DNA from: Ceratotherium simum simum | Lineage: Eukaryota > Chordata > Mammalia > Perissodactyla > Rhinocerotidae | Assembly: GCF_000283155.1 (NCBI RefSeq) | Contig: NW_004454181.1 | Span: forward strand, 22,147,839-22,211,838 | DNA length: 64,000 nucleotides | Direction: 5' to 3' | Shown here: positions 23,390 to 34,839 of the stretch, one piece after another | Numbering within the stretch: the first letter of the stretch is position 1 | Layout of the letters: each line of letters begins with the position of its first letter | The notes under the pieces: model-generated | The model's input: the letters and a program-made list of their open reading frames with translations, nothing else | Databases searched by the model: none | Told to the model about the DNA's origin: nothing | Made by a program: the position numbers and the translations under genes

Positions 23390-24060
23390 TCTCTAGGTTA
23401 GTGTACGTAGTCATAACTCACTCATTTTCTCTGCCATACAATCCACTGCATAAATATTCTACAACTTATTTATTCACTCTCCTAACAATGGACATGTTGG
23501 TTGTTTCCATTTTCTTGCTATTATAAACAACGCTTTTATGAATATTCTGGCATGTGTCAACTATGGCACACGTGCAAGAGTATCTGGAGGATATATACAC
23601 AGGAGTGGACTTGCTGGGTCTTAGAATAGGCCAATGTTTAACTTCACAAGAAAATGCCAAAGTATATTGCCAAATGATTGCCAATTTACACTCCCCAAAG
23701 CAGTGTATTCAAGTTCTCTCCAACACTTTATACTTTCAGGCTTCTTAACCTGTTCTAATCTAGTAAGTATAAATGATATCTCATTGATGTCTCATTTTGC
23801 ATTTCCCCAATTACTAATAAGGTTGTGCAGATTTCCATATGTTTATTGGTCAGATGTTTTTCCTTTTCAGGGTAACTCCTGTTAAAGCCCTTTGCCCATT
23901 TTCCATTAGGTTATCTTTTTCTTATTCTTTTGGAGTAGCTTTTTATATATTCTAGTCACTATGTCTTCATCATTTACATGTATTGCCAAAAAAACTTTTC
24001 AGTTTGTGGCTTATCTCTTCACTTTGTGTGACTTTTCAAGAACAAAATATAAAATAAAAG
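23390..24060 (-). mobile_element. L1 (mammalian-wide) 3' region, minus strand
   Basis: Reads as inverted L1M sequence: 'tgttggttgtttccattttc', 'ttgctattataaacaacgct', then 'ggagtagctttttatatatt'. No open frame survives. It may be continuous with the next L1-like block. Confidence 0.65.
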
Positions 24061-24239
24061 ATCTGTAAAGTCAGTTGTTTCCTTTGCAAAGTCTGATACA
24101 ATTGATAAGCCTCTAATGAGATTGATTAGAAAAAGAGAGAGATATAAAGAGAGGAAGACAGAAAACAAATGGTCAGATTGTAATGCTGTTGAGGAGTTTA
24201 GGAGTCTGTGGTTGATTAGATACATGCTCTTACTGTCTA

Positions 24240-25690
24240 GTATTTTGTTTCTTTTCTCCCAAAAAATACACGGGTTAGAACATTACCTTTATGTCATATT
24301 ATTTAGACAAAGTTTAAATTCATTTACATTTTCTAATTTATTTTATCAGCCATTCTCTCGTCTATATCAGACCTTCCTTCCAGGATTACTTTGCTTTTTT
24401 AAGTGCATTCTTCACAGCAGTTTCCTTAGTGAAGGTCTGTTTATCGGGAAATGCATTTATTTTGTTCTTATTATTAAAAGGAAAACAAGTCTAGCTTGAC
24501 AGTTATTTTCTCTTAGACCTTTGAAGATACTACTCCAGTTCTTCTGTCCTCTATCGTCCCTGAACAGCCTACTGTCAGTATTAATTGGGGTTCCTTTGTA
24601 GGTGATCTATCTCTGCTCTCTAAATGCTTCTAAGACCTTCTCTTTGTGTTTTATATTTGCAATTTCACTACAATATGTCTAGGTGTGGATTCAATTTTTA
24701 TTCATCTTGTTTGTACTGTCTATATCTATGGATTTACATCATTCACCAGTTTTCGAAAATTCTCAGACATTCTCTCTTCAAATGTTGCATCTCCTCCATT
24801 TGCTTCCTTTCTGGGGCTCTGATTAAACATATAATAAACTTTTCAATTTATCCTGTCTCTTAACTTCTCTCTCATATTTTCCATCTCCTTGTTTCTCTTT
24901 CCTGAGTTCTGGGGTACTATCTTCAAAACCATCTTCCTCTAACTTCTGCTGTGTCTACAATATTTACTGGATCCATTCATTAAGTTGCTTATTTTATCAA
25001 CTCTTTTTTCTTTGGAAAAGTTCTATTTAGTTCTTTGTAAAATATTCCTAATCATTTCTTATAGTTTGTTGTTGCATGCTTATATTTTAAATAATTGCCT
25101 TTTATTCCTTTAAAGATTTATATCTCTTTATTTTATAGTCTATATGTGATAATTCCAGTACCTGAAAATCTCAGGGCTTTAAGTCTTTCCTGTTTTGTTT
25201 TCTTTAATACCTCTAATAATGGTTGGTTTTCCTGTGTATTTTTATCATCTTTGATTGTGGAATCATGTTTTTATCCTGACCTTTGGGATTCCTGGAGTCC
25301 CAAAGAGGGTATGTTTTCCTCTGAAGAGAATTCGTGGTTGCTTTTGCTGGAAGCCAAGGGAGGCTACCAACCTACCACCACTTGGTCCCCTTCCAGATCC
25401 TGCTTTCACGCAGGAGTCAGGTTCAGCTTCTGCGCCTTCTGGTTTACAACCGGCTTACTCAAAGCTCATCCTCAGATACAGAGCTAGATGGGTGTCTACA
25501 CTCACGACAATTTTGGTCTTTTCACTTGCTCCTTGCTCCGTACTTCTCATCTGGCTTTCAGTTCAAGGCTTGTTTTGTTTTGTTTTGGGGTGGTGGTTAG
25601 ATACATGGAGGGCTAAAGAGTTCCCTTACTTGCTCCAAGCCCAGCAATGCATTGAAGTCTAGGTTTATTCATGATCTAGGTGCTTTGTAG
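24240..25690 (-). mobile_element. L1-lineage (L1M/HAL1-like) relic, minus strand
   Basis: T-rich on the plus strand with blocks I associate with inverted old L1: 'acaatatgtctaggtgtgga', 'ttcaccagttttcgaaaatt', 'cattctctcttcaaatgttg' and 'cttctgctgtgtctacaata'. Plus-strand frames at 25095-25662 are therefore antisense. Boundaries are approximate and the exact subfamily is unknown. Confidence 0.55.
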
Positions 25691-25879
25691 CACATGGACC
25701 CTTCGGGGTAGTCCACCAAGTGAAAGTATAAAATAATTATTTTTAATTTATTGTAAGAGTTCAGTTGATGTAATCAGGGTCATATAAAACTGCTCACTAT
25801 CTTATTATATAGTGGTTTTCTGATGACATGTTAGAAATGTCACCAAATTATGTTGCTCCTAGCCGATCACTTCCTTCTC

Positions 25880-26135
25880 TGAATCCTAGTGGATTCATTG
25901 TGTACAGCATCCAATTTAAGTCTTAATTACATGCAATAGTTTACCAGTCTCAATCTGCTCTGGGTAAGTACAAGCTGTCTCCAGGTTTTCCAAGAACAGA
26001 AAGCATTGTCTTTACTTGTCTTCTATTCTCCCAAGACCCCAAGAACAAAAGATCCTTGACCAAAAAATAATTGTTGGTAATTTCATTGTGTATAAAAGTT
26101 CATACAATTGAATTAAAAATAGAATTCTTGAAAAC
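25880..26135 (+). repeat. local direct duplication, copy A
   Basis: Alignable along its whole length to 27560-27815. Shared landmarks: 'agcatccaatttaagtct', 'caagaacagaaagcattgtc', 'aaaagatccttgacc', 'ataattgttgg', 'agttcatacaatt', 'gaattcttgaaaaca'. The first part of both copies also looks L2-like. Copies differ by many substitutions and small indels. Confidence 0.8.
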
Positions 26136-27519
26136 AAGCCCAAAAGAGATACAATTACAGATCTTCTCTTTTCCAAAATAATTCATCCATTTATCACAAG
26201 TAAATCAATGATGAGAAATATAAATACTCAACACCCTTCTCAAAACTACAATTTAAGCTGTTTTTGCAAAAATTCCAGGAGGAAGTAGGAGGAGAAATGC
26301 TATCATCACTGCCTTGAAGCCAGATGAAACTCTTAATTTTGCATATAATAAATTGCATTTGTTTTTGTACGAATCTCCTTCTCTATCACATTCTTATATA
26401 AGAGATGGGAACCAGAGATATATTTCCTCCTCCAGGTTTCAAAACCAAAACAGCCCTAATGATACAAGCACAATTCCTTAGTGAATAAAATTACAAAGAG
26501 TCTCGCTCCTCAGGACCAATTTGTAATCAGAGCATCAATCCACACTGTATGAAAATGTCAATTCTAGCACAGCCTTGATGAGCTAAGACTGAACGCATGG
26601 GCCAGTTTATCATATTATCCCGACTGCCCTCTTTTAAAGCTGGCAGCTACCAATTTGAGTACAAAAAGGATTTCAGTTTGAGTGATTTTACATCTGAAAA
26701 AGAACTACCCCCACTGATAATGCTTTTCATTGCTATTTTTTTCTGAACAGAAATAAATGCACAGAAAACATCCAATATAAATATTTTCTCAAAATCAAGT
26801 GTTTCTACAACACTCTTTACTGTGATGTATAAAAATAAAATCTTGCTAGGAGTTAACAGACACTTCTGTCCTTTCATTAAAAATACATGTCATTCAATAA
26901 AAATGTATTAATACATTTCAAGCATTTTGATACAGTCTCCCTTTATTTCTCTCTTTGAGCTGGTGAAGGTAACACTGGGGCAGTCACATAAAAAGCCTCA
27001 TTAAGGTAGGGTGGGGAGGGCAGAATTGGCTGGAATTAATTCTCTTTGCTGTTTAACTTCATTCTACCTCCATCAAAACAACTGATTTTAAAACTATAAA
27101 AACCTATAACTTCAAGCACAAAGTAATATTTCCTCCCTACTTTGGCTGGTATGGAATTTCCTAACTGATAATTTAAAACCTGCTTCCTTCAGAAATTTCA
27201 CTGAGTTCTCTCCCACCAATCAGGATGGAGCTGCCTCGGTCTCTTCTGTTATTCTTACACTAGCCAAACTCACCAGCATTACAGGCAAGAGAGTTTCATT
27301 GAAAAATCCTGTATTCTGTAAAGGAAAATCTATTTTCTTGTAATTTAGAAATACCCAAACAGCCTTCTTGAAACCTTTTACAGAACCCTAGCTGAGGCAG
27401 CTTAGATGGAATATTTTATTTTTATTACACGCCTATACATTGGCCGTAAATCAGCCCTTTCCTAGGAATCAACACACTCTACTTCAAGCACCACTAGCTT
27501 CCTCGCTGGTTCTTAAATG
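26136..27519. other. unassigned sequence between duplicated segments
   Basis: AT-rich and without domain-bearing frames. I see no recognised repeat. It is the roughly 1.4-kb spacer between the two duplicated blocks. Confidence 0.4.
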
Positions 27520-27815
27520 TGAAACTCAAAGTCCCACCTCAGGGCCTTTGTACTTGCTCTTTCTTCTGCATGGAATGAACTTTTAGCATCCAGCTTAAGT
27601 CTCAATAACACACAATTGTTTATCATTCCCAACCTGTTTTGGGTGAGTAAATGCTCTCTCCAGATTCCTCAAGAACAGCAAGTATTGTCTTCACCTGACC
27701 CCTATCTTCCCAGGATCCCAAAGACAAAAGATCCTCAACAAATAATTGTTGGCAGTTTTATGGTATGAAAAAAAGTTCATACAATAGTAAAAACTGAATT
27801 CTTGAAAACACACAC
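27520..27815 (+). repeat. local direct duplication, copy B, with L2-like start
   Basis: 27560-27815 aligns with copy A. The start ('cctcagggcctttgtacttg', 'cttctgcatggaatgaac') resembles L2. Shared sequence beyond the L2-like part ('aaagttcatacaatag', 'gaattcttgaaaacac') argues for segmental duplication over two independent insertions. Confidence 0.75.
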
Positions 27816-27860
27816 ACATTCAGCTCAATTCAGTGAGGCCTCTTCCCTGCCCCACTTTCC

Positions 27861-27870
27861 CTCTCTCTCT

Positions 27871-27946
<76 letters not shown>
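27861..27946 (+). repeat. compound (CT)n(CA)n microsatellite
   Basis: A CT-dinucleotide run with a short CGCG interruption passes directly into a CA run of about 16 units. Likely length-polymorphic. Confidence 0.97.
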
Positions 27947-27949
<3 letters not shown>

Positions 27950-28848
27950 GCAGGTTAGCTACAGAGTTTAGGTTCTTAATCACTACACTTTATCACAGCT
28001 AAATAAATCCCAGTACTTCCGTATACGGGCACATTATGCAGCTCAGAAAAATAAAGACACAGCTCAATATAAACATATGGTAACTATCCCTAAGATGTGC
28101 CATTTAAATTAAAAAGCAATACGCTGTCATTTGTGTGAAAGATGAAAAAATGTGTGCTTTTTTTCTCCATATATAGTAGGGAAATGCAGAAGACCCTGGC
28201 AACATGGTTGTACCAGGAAGGGGGACTTGGGATCAGGGATGGGAGAATGCTTACTTTTTGCTAATTTGTACTGTTTAGCTTTTTACCATTCATGTGTAAT
28301 GTTAAACAAATTAAAATTTACCATTTTTTAAAATTTTGCCCCCAGTCCCAGTAGTTATCAGAGTTTCCAGAAAAGGTTTTAGCACACTAAGTACAACAAA
28401 ACCAGGCTCTCATTTGGCACTTGCATTAATATGTTTAAACATAAGAGTAATGCCCTCTGGGTTGTGAAAGGGCCAGAGAGAGACAGCAATAGGGAAAAAG
28501 GTCACCCAAGGTGGCATCAATGCTCCTTCCATCCTCCAGGATCTTATTCTTAATCATTTGATCAATAAGTCTTTAGAGACCCACAGAGGCACCACAGGGC
28601 CCTCACCCCTGTTCCTTCCCCTCCACAGACCTTTTCAACCACAAACACCCTCTGCCAAACCCATACATCACACATCAACTCTGCCACTCAAATCTCACAA
28701 AAAAAATTCTACATGAAGGGAGTGAAAGTCAAGGCCAAGTCAAAAGGCAGAGATTACAAGCAATCAATGACAACAATCTGCTGTCAGAGTGAAGCTAAAT
28801 AACGGCCCAGAGTCCACAATCAAAGACGCTTTTACTCATAGGTGTGAG
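27947..28848. other. unassigned sequence
   Basis: No gene or named repeat. 28190-28330 weakly resembles a degraded retroelement tail. Confidence 0.4.
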
Positions 28849-28982
28849 TGGCCATCAGGAGCCTGGGTCTAACGCTGGCTCTGCCACTAGCTTGTCATGG
28901 GATCTTGGACAAGCGAAAATGGCTTCACCTCCCCCAGCCTCACTTTCTCCACCTCTAAAAGTCTGTAGTAGCAAATTAGATA
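28849..28982 (+). repeat. MIR SINE
   Basis: Contains 'gagcctgggtctaacgctgg', 'ctctgccactagcttgtcat' and 'ctcactttctccacctctaa'. Confidence 0.75.
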
Positions 28983-29348
28983 AGTGTTTTTCAATTGTGA
29001 CCCATTAGACCCATTAGAGTTATGAAATAAATTTTGTGGGTCATAGCATAAATTTCTTAAAAATGAACTACAATAAAATGAAAAATATGAGAGCATATCA
29101 CCCATGCTAGGGGTAAATTATTTTTTTGAAATTTTTGTTTCAATTATATGTATGAATATGTTGTGTCTGTATGTGGACATGTGTACAGTGGGTAAGAGAG
29201 TACAGCAGAACAGGAAACCAGTAAATAACCCACAGTAAAAGTATTATATTTTTAAAACATTTGTGTCAGTTGTGTGTGTGGATAGGTACTAGGTAAGGAT
29301 ATAAAATATGTTTCTTAATGTACATTACAGTCATTTGAAAACCACAGG
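28983..29348. mobile_element. hAT-Charlie-type nonautonomous DNA transposon relic
   Basis: Left end 'agtgtttttcaattgtgacc' and right end 'cagtcatttgaaaaccaca' are imperfect inverted termini. Near the left end are two adjacent 'gacccattag' units and 'tttgtgggtcatagc'. The interior is AT-rich and non-coding. A related element lies at 41095-41345. Confidence 0.6.
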
Positions 29349-29394
29349 ATAAGATATTCTCTAAGCTCCTTTCAGGCTCGGAGTTTATAAGTCA

Positions 29395-29520
29395 ACTGGA
29401 GACAGCATTACCTAGTAAAGTCTGAAAATAAGAAAAGTCTGGATTTGAGGCCCTGCCCTGCAGTGAGGATTTGGTGCAAGTTAACTTTCCAAGACTCAGT
29501 TTCCTTGATTTTCTCAAAAG
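29395..29520 (+). repeat. MIR-like fragment
   Basis: Shows 'gtctggatttgaggccctgc' and 'agactcagtttccttgattt'. Weak but ordered MIR resemblance. Confidence 0.5.
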
Positions 29521-29630
29521 ATCCTCCTTGGAGACTTGGAAATCTGGGAAGAGGGAAAAGGAAGGTGATGTCATATTTCCTCTTGCTCTTCTGCATTGCT
29601 TCTCAACATTTTCCTGCTCAGACTACCACT

Positions 29631-29653
29631 TTTTTTTTTTTTTTTTTTTTTTT
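29631..29653 (+). repeat. poly-T tract
   Basis: A 23-bp uninterrupted T run. It creates poly-Phe in overlapping frames, which are artefacts. Confidence 0.95.
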
Positions 29654-29754
29654 ACTATTCTTCGTTTATCCTGCCCCCACTTTTCAGCATATCTGTCACC
29701 TGTATGATAATGTCATAATTCCCCTATCCATAGCTACATTGGGTTACCGGGCAT

Positions 29755-29880
29755 ATGAGACGAGAAAAGAGACACAAAGAACTTAGAACCATGTTAGCGA
29801 TAGTAGGTACTCAATAAATGGCAATATTAACAGTAGCAGTAGAAGCTGTAGTAGGTGGTGTGGTGGTGCGGGTAGTATTT
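29755..29880 (+). repeat. MIR 3' tail with trinucleotide-like extension
   Basis: 'agtaggtactcaataaatgg' is the MIR tail. It is followed by an irregular GTA/GTG-rich stretch. Confidence 0.5.
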
Positions 29881-30692
29881 ATCCTTGATGCCTGTCAAAA
29901 TGCCTCCTTAAGGTAAGAAGTATGGGGTGAGATGTTAGGTCTAGACAGCTAAAATAGCTAAATGATACCCTACTCAGGAAGTTTTGTATTTTAGTAGAGG
30001 ACAAAAACAATTCCAAATTATGTGAAGCCCAAAGGAATTACTCTTTAATGGAGAAATTTTAGGTACCCAGACAAGCTAAGGAAGGGGGCATTTTGTTCTG
30101 GTAGCAGGGAAACAAGGAGAGGTGCCTCTCCCTTGCATCCAACTGTTGAACACCAAATGAATAACAGCACCAATAATCTCAGACTCATTATGGTGGAGGA
30201 GCAAAGAGAATTCTTATCTGTACCTTCTCTCCTTAAATAATCCCAGTCTTGTTTCTTTGGGTTGGTTCGGCGAGCCTTTTGGGATGCAGGGAAGGTGCTG
30301 TGTTGAGATATTCCTGTTGCCTTGTCAGCACTGATGATAATGTTTCCAAAGGATCATCCACAATATATCGCACCAATGATCTGTGTCTTACTGTCTCCAT
30401 AATATTGACACCATGTGATAAAGATCTGTGAGTTAACAATGTCAGAGTACATTGCACACGTTTCTGCGTCTGAGGATGTAATATTTAGGCTGGTCCATTT
30501 AGTCAGACTCCAAGGCACCCCAGAGGTAGAGAGAAGGGTTCCAAGGTGACTGCTTCCTATCTAGAAAAAGTGTTAAGAAGAAAGGGGAGCATGATCTGAA
30601 CCACTAGTTTGCCAACCGCACTGTGCCAAGGGCTTGGCAATGAACTTCCATATATCTCTAAATCTTCTTGAAATATGACACTCAAAAACATC
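29881..30692. other. unassigned sequence
   Basis: No gene or repeat recognised. Short frames only. Confidence 0.4.
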
Positions 30693-31393
30693 AAAGGAAG
30701 ATCCCTACTCTCATACACTGCTGGTGGGAGTGCAAACTGGTGCAGCCACTATGGAAAACAGTATGGAGATTCCTCAAAAAATCAAAGATAGAACTACCAT
30801 ATGATCCAGCTATTCCACTGCTGGGTATTTATCCAAAGAACTTGAAAACACCAATTTGTAAAGGTACATGCACCCCTGTGTTCATTGCAGCATTATTCAC
30901 AATAGCCAAGACTTGGAAGCAACCTAAGTGCCCATCAAGGGACGAATGGATAAAGAAGATGTGGTATATATACACAATGGAATACTACTCAGCCATAAGA
31001 AACGATGAAATCCAGCCATTTGTGACAACATGGATGGACATTGAGGGTATAATGCAAAGTGAAATATGTCAGAGGGAGAAGGTCAAATACCGTATGATTT
31101 CCTTCATTAAGTAGTAGATAATAACAACAATAAACAAACACATAGGGACAGAGATTGGATTGGTGGTTACCAGAGGGGAAGGGGGGAGGGAGGAGGGTGA
31201 AAGGGATAATTCGGTACATGTGTGTGATGATGGGTTGTAATTAGTATTTTGGTGGTGAACATGATGTAATCGATGCAGAAATAGAAGTATAATGATGTAC
31301 ACCTGAAATTTTTACAATGTTATAAACCAATGTTACTGCAATAAACAAAAAATTAAAAAAAAAAAAAAAAGAAGAAGAAAAAGGAAGATCCCT
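30693..31393 (+). mobile_element. 5'-truncated L1 3' end with target-site duplication
   Basis: The body at 30707-31379 holds the ORF2 C-terminus and 3' UTR, then an A-rich tail (from about 31351). A perfect 14-bp duplication, 'aaaggaagatccct', flanks it at 30693-30706 and 31380-31393. The coding part is uninterrupted and its 3' UTR is very similar to the minus-strand L1 at 63656-64000, which suggests a relatively young lineage-specific L1 subfamily. Confidence 0.93.
30707..31114 (+). pseudogene. L1 ORF2 C-terminal fragment
   Basis: An open frame of about 136 codons of L1 ORF2 C-terminus with '[20 protein letters not shown]', '[19 protein letters not shown]', 'FTIAKTWKQPKCPS' and 'MWYIYTMEYYSAIRNDEIQ'. 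It runs to a natural stop at 31114, with no RT or endonuclease, so it cannot retrotranspose. The open frame continues upstream into flanking DNA, an accidental fusion. Confidence 0.88.
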
Positions 31394-31664
31394 GTCAAGC
31401 CACGTTTCCTTGTTTGAAAAGTAGACTGGGAATCCCAGAAGCCCTAAGACCTTGCCAACAGAGGACCTGCCAAGACGCTCTCCCACAAACTTCTCTGACA
31501 TTTGGGGTTTGCCCTATCAGTCCTGCTTCCCTCCTTTTCAGCAGGAGCTTTATCTTGGAATTTTACAGAGTCCAGGCTGTGTTGTTGCAGAAGGCTTGCA
31601 AGCACGCCTTCAAAGCAAACAAGCAGCTCACCAGGGATGTGTTAATCACTCTCAGCTGTGCATT
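31394..31664. other. unassigned sequence
   Basis: Moderately GC-balanced with overlapping short frames that lack domains. Under 300 bp. Confidence 0.35.
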
Positions 31665-31840
31665 AAGAGTCCTGGGCTAGCAGCCAGAAACCTCTGGCTC
31701 TCACGTTGGCTCTGGCACTAACTTGCTGGGTGACCTCGGGCAAGTCTCTTCCCTTCTCTGAGCCTCAATTTTCTCATCTCTCATGCAAGCTGGTAGAACT
31801 AGATTCTCTCTAACCTTAGTTGTAACTCCAGAAGCCTATT
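31665..31840 (+). repeat. MIR SINE
   Basis: Contains 'gagtcctgggctagcagcc', 'gctgggtgacctcgggcaag' and 'tgagcctcaattttctcatc'. Confidence 0.75.
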
Positions 31841-32189
31841 AATTTTTAAAACTTTTGGGCTGAGAAACAAAAGTGTCTTTCTGAGCAACTAATTAAATGT
31901 ACAGATAAAATCACATTAACTTATAAATCAGAATGTCTCTTCTAATTACATCTTAAGCAACATCACAATGGAACTTGCCCAAAGCTACCAACATAGTTAA
32001 TCAACAACTACTGATACTGTTCCACTCCTTTTCCATCTGAAGAACTGGTGCCTCTGGGGACACATTATACCGTGTGGTTTTCAATTCCAATGTTTGAATG
32101 TTTTTCTTTTAGAGTTTAAACACAGTGACCACTTTTTCTGGACCACCTAGAATTAGCTCAGAGTTTCCATTGGCCATTAAAAGTATTTT
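31841..32189. other. unassigned AT-rich sequence
   Basis: Nothing is recognised in this 350-bp stretch. Confidence 0.35.
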
Positions 32190-32530
32190 GTGGGTTTCCC
32201 ATACGGCATGCACTATATCCTGGGCACTGTAGATACAACTTCAATTAAGACCAGGTCCCTGATCTCAAGAAGCTTATAGAGACTGAGTAGCAGACACTAC
32301 ATACTACAGTATGTAGTAGATACATACCACAGTTTAAGTAGAGGAACACATTATAAAGACAACTAACTCAGCCCATAAAGAGTCAAGGGAGATTTTCCCA
32401 AAGAAATAATATCTAGGCTGAGACCTTAAAAACAGGTAGAAGTTAACCAAGCAAAAGCAGCAGGGGCTGGGTCCATGAAAACTCTTCCCAATTGCTGGAA
32501 AAGCAAAAGCAAACACTTGGAGGGACTTCA
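32190..32530 (+). repeat. ancient interspersed repeat (same unnamed family as 13.1 kb)
   Basis: Blocks in the shared order: 'cctgggcactgtagatacaa', 'ccaggtccctgatctcaaga', 'gagattttcccaaagaaata', 'ggctgagaccttaaaaac' and 'gcaaacacttggagg'. Contains the inverted repeat at 32296-32317. Confidence 0.45.
32296..32317. repeat. 9-bp inverted repeat with 4-nt loop
   Basis: ACTACATAC at 32296-32304 pairs exactly with GTATGTAGT at 32309-32317 around TACA. Lies inside the ancient repeat. Confidence 0.9.
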
Positions 32531-32689
32531 CCACCTAAAAATTATCCGTCAAATTTCAAAAGATCTCCACTGAGAATAGTCCTATTTGACCCTCTAGTAA
32601 TGGGTTCAATTAAAATACAAACCAGAATATGTTTCATATGCAACACTGGGTCTTAATGTGTAAGAAGGAACAGTGACTCATACCAATGC

Positions 32690-32860
32690 AACAGTAAGAG
32701 TCAGGAGGAGTTTAAAAGGACAGATCTGGATTTCAAGTTTGGGTCTGTTACTCAGGATACGGGTGACCTGGGTGAGTTGCTTAACCTCCGTGACATCAGT
32801 TTTATCCTTGGTTAATTGGAGCCTGGCATAGGACAAATGTTTAACAAATACTAGCTAACG
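32690..32860 (+). repeat. MIR SINE
   Basis: Shows 'gggtgacctgggtgagttgc', 'ttaacctccgtgacatcagt' and the tail 'acaaatgtttaacaaatact'. Confidence 0.65.
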
Positions 32861-32864
32861 AGTG

Positions 32865-33090
32865 AGTCTTCACCACAAGCCAGATGCTATGCTCAGCACC
32901 CTAGGCGTTGACCAAGGTAAGTCCTGGCAGCATACACAGAGGGGCATCCTGTCATTGTCTTCAACATCCAGGTGAAGACATGGAGACTTGGAGAAGTTCA
33001 ATAACCAGACCAAAGTTATACTAGCCAGCAAGGGAGCTAGGCCTTGACCCCCAGTTGTCTGCATCCAGAGCTCTGGTCTTAACCACTAAG
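32865..33090 (-). repeat. MIR SINE
   Basis: Inverted MIR next to a forward one: 'gatgctatgctcagcaccct', 'gaagacatggagacttggag', 'agagctctggtcttaaccac'. Confidence 0.75.
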
Positions 33091-33970
33091 AATATTTCTT
33101 TCCAACTTCCACTTCTCCACTGCCAGCCATGCCAGAAAAGTAGATTTTCACTGCTGAAAGGGCAAAAAATCCCCAGCATATTAAAGATGCAGATATTGTA
33201 AATGTAAATTATTCCTCGGTTTGTGTTCTATTCACAAACAACTGTGGTTATTTAAAACACATGTTATCAGACAGTTGCTTATCAAAGCTACCTAAGGCTC
33301 AATTACCATCCTTGAATAGGAGATCAGGGTTAAAAGCAACAGATTTAGAAAACAAATTTGGAACTGAAAAGGGAAAGATGACAAAACAGTTTGCTGAACA
33401 AGATGTCTGGCACCTTTGGCCACTTTTCAATGAAATAGAAGGGAAAAGATGTGGAGGTCACCGAGAAAACAATTTAAGTGGGCCAGGAAGAGACCGAGTG
33501 TGGGTGACGGCTCCTTTTCACCTGCAGAACGAGGCATTGACACCTTCTGAGGGAGTCAAAAGCATAATAATGAAGGAGAGCAAGAACAGATCCTCCACCA
33601 CAGCTAGATCCACTAAACTGGGAGACGGAGCCCGACACTTTTGACACTGCGGCACGTTGGCCTGGCTCATGGTGTCCTTTTGTGTCAAGTATTAGTACAA
33701 ATACCAACGCTGATGCATTCAAGGAGCATTTGATGTTTCCTTAAACGCTTTCCACCCTGGCACAGGGAAAGCTGAGTATACCCAACCTCAATGTGATTGC
33801 CACACCTCTCAGAGAGCTTTCAAATTCCCTCTAGTTTGGCCAGCTTGCTTCCTTGCCCGCAGTCCATCAGCGTGGGCTGCAGCATACAGAGAGGACACTA
33901 CATTCTGCGTGTTTGTTTTGCTGGAAGCGGGAGGGGCTGGGAGTGATATCGAACCTCTTAATCTCAAGTT
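33091..33970. other. unassigned sequence
   Basis: Holds a 127-codon frame (33261-33644) that has no recognised domain, no introns or poly-A context, and no neighbours. I do not call it a gene. Confidence 0.4.
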
Positions 33971-33971
33971 C

Positions 33972-34375
33972 CTGTGCCGGATGCGCAGCAAGCCAAACGC
34001 TGAGACATCGGTGCTTGGAGATGAGAAAGGTTTATTTGAATTGGCCAAAACGAGTAGGTGGGAGCCTGGTTTCGCTCAAATCCACCTCCCCTGGAACAGA
34101 AAGCAGGGGGGGTTTATAGAGTTAAGGAGCTTGGCAGGAGGGGCTTCAGGGAAACAAAGGGGTCACTCCCCATAAGCCTCTGGGCAATCTGACTGCTGGG
34201 CTTCAACAGCTGCTGAGGGCCGGCCATCTGGTGATCGCAACCTCCCCGAAGGCATTCTCTTTCTCCTGCAAAACAAGCTCACAAATCCTCGAGACCCCTG
34301 AGTCACCCCTCAAGTTAAACAGGAAAAATAGCAAATTGGTTTAATATCTACAATACTCCTCAGATACCCGGCTTC
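33972..34375 (-). mobile_element. LTR-like ERV element
   Basis: On the minus strand a polyadenylation signal (plus-strand 'ggtttatttg', near 34029-34038) precedes a U5-like segment, and GC-richer U3-like sequence lies upstream. A TG start near 33974 and a CA end near 34375 are plausible, but no clean target-site duplication could be fixed. No internal retroviral sequence is attached. Confidence 0.45.
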
Positions 34376-34439
34376 ATGAGTTCTCCTTTTGAAGCTGTGC
34401 GAAAAGGATCCACGGCATCAGATGCCAGGAGCTACAGAA

Positions 34440-34615
34440 GAACTGGGGCTAATGGTAATGTGCAGATGCAGACTCGGGGCATAGACTAAAAATACAGATT
34501 TCTGGGCTCTCTGCCCCAAGGTTTGGATTCAGTGTCTAGTGGGGTCCAGGAACTTGTGTTTTGATGAAGATGCTCATGTGACCTTGATGATCAGCCAGAC
34601 AGGAGAACCACTGGT
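34440..34615 (+). mobile_element. MER5A-type hAT-Charlie MITE
   Basis: Contains 'aaatacagatttctgggctc', 'ggtttggattcagtgtctag', 'ggtccaggaacttgtgtttt' and ends 'caggagaaccactg'. Diverged and non-coding. Confidence 0.75.
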
Positions 34616-34624
34616 GTGGTGGGG

Positions 34625-34770
34625 AGAGGGCTGGACTGAGACTCAGGATATCAGGGCACTGGTCCCAGTTCCGGCATCTACTGCTTGTAGGATCTCTGGC
34701 AAGTCACTTCTCAGTTTCTTCAGCCACTTTTCATTTTCTTCAGTTGATAAAGTGGGGAGAGGGAGTGCTG
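34625..34770 (+). repeat. MIR SINE
   Basis: Shows 'gggctggactgagactcagg', 'ctctggcaagtcacttctca' and 'tcttcagttgataaagtggg'. Confidence 0.65.
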
Positions 34771-34839
34771 GGAAATATCTCCATCGATCTCGGGCTCCAT
34801 CAGTCTAGAATGGAGTGTTAGGATTAGGAGCCAGCATGG

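Noticed and set aside
25095..25662. Three overlapping plus-strand frames of 88-135 codons
   Set aside because: They lie antisense to an L1-lineage relic. Overlap in several frames indicates chance.
33261..33644. 127-codon plus-strand frame
   Set aside because: No recognisable domain, no splice or poly-A context, and an alternative open frame on the other strand.
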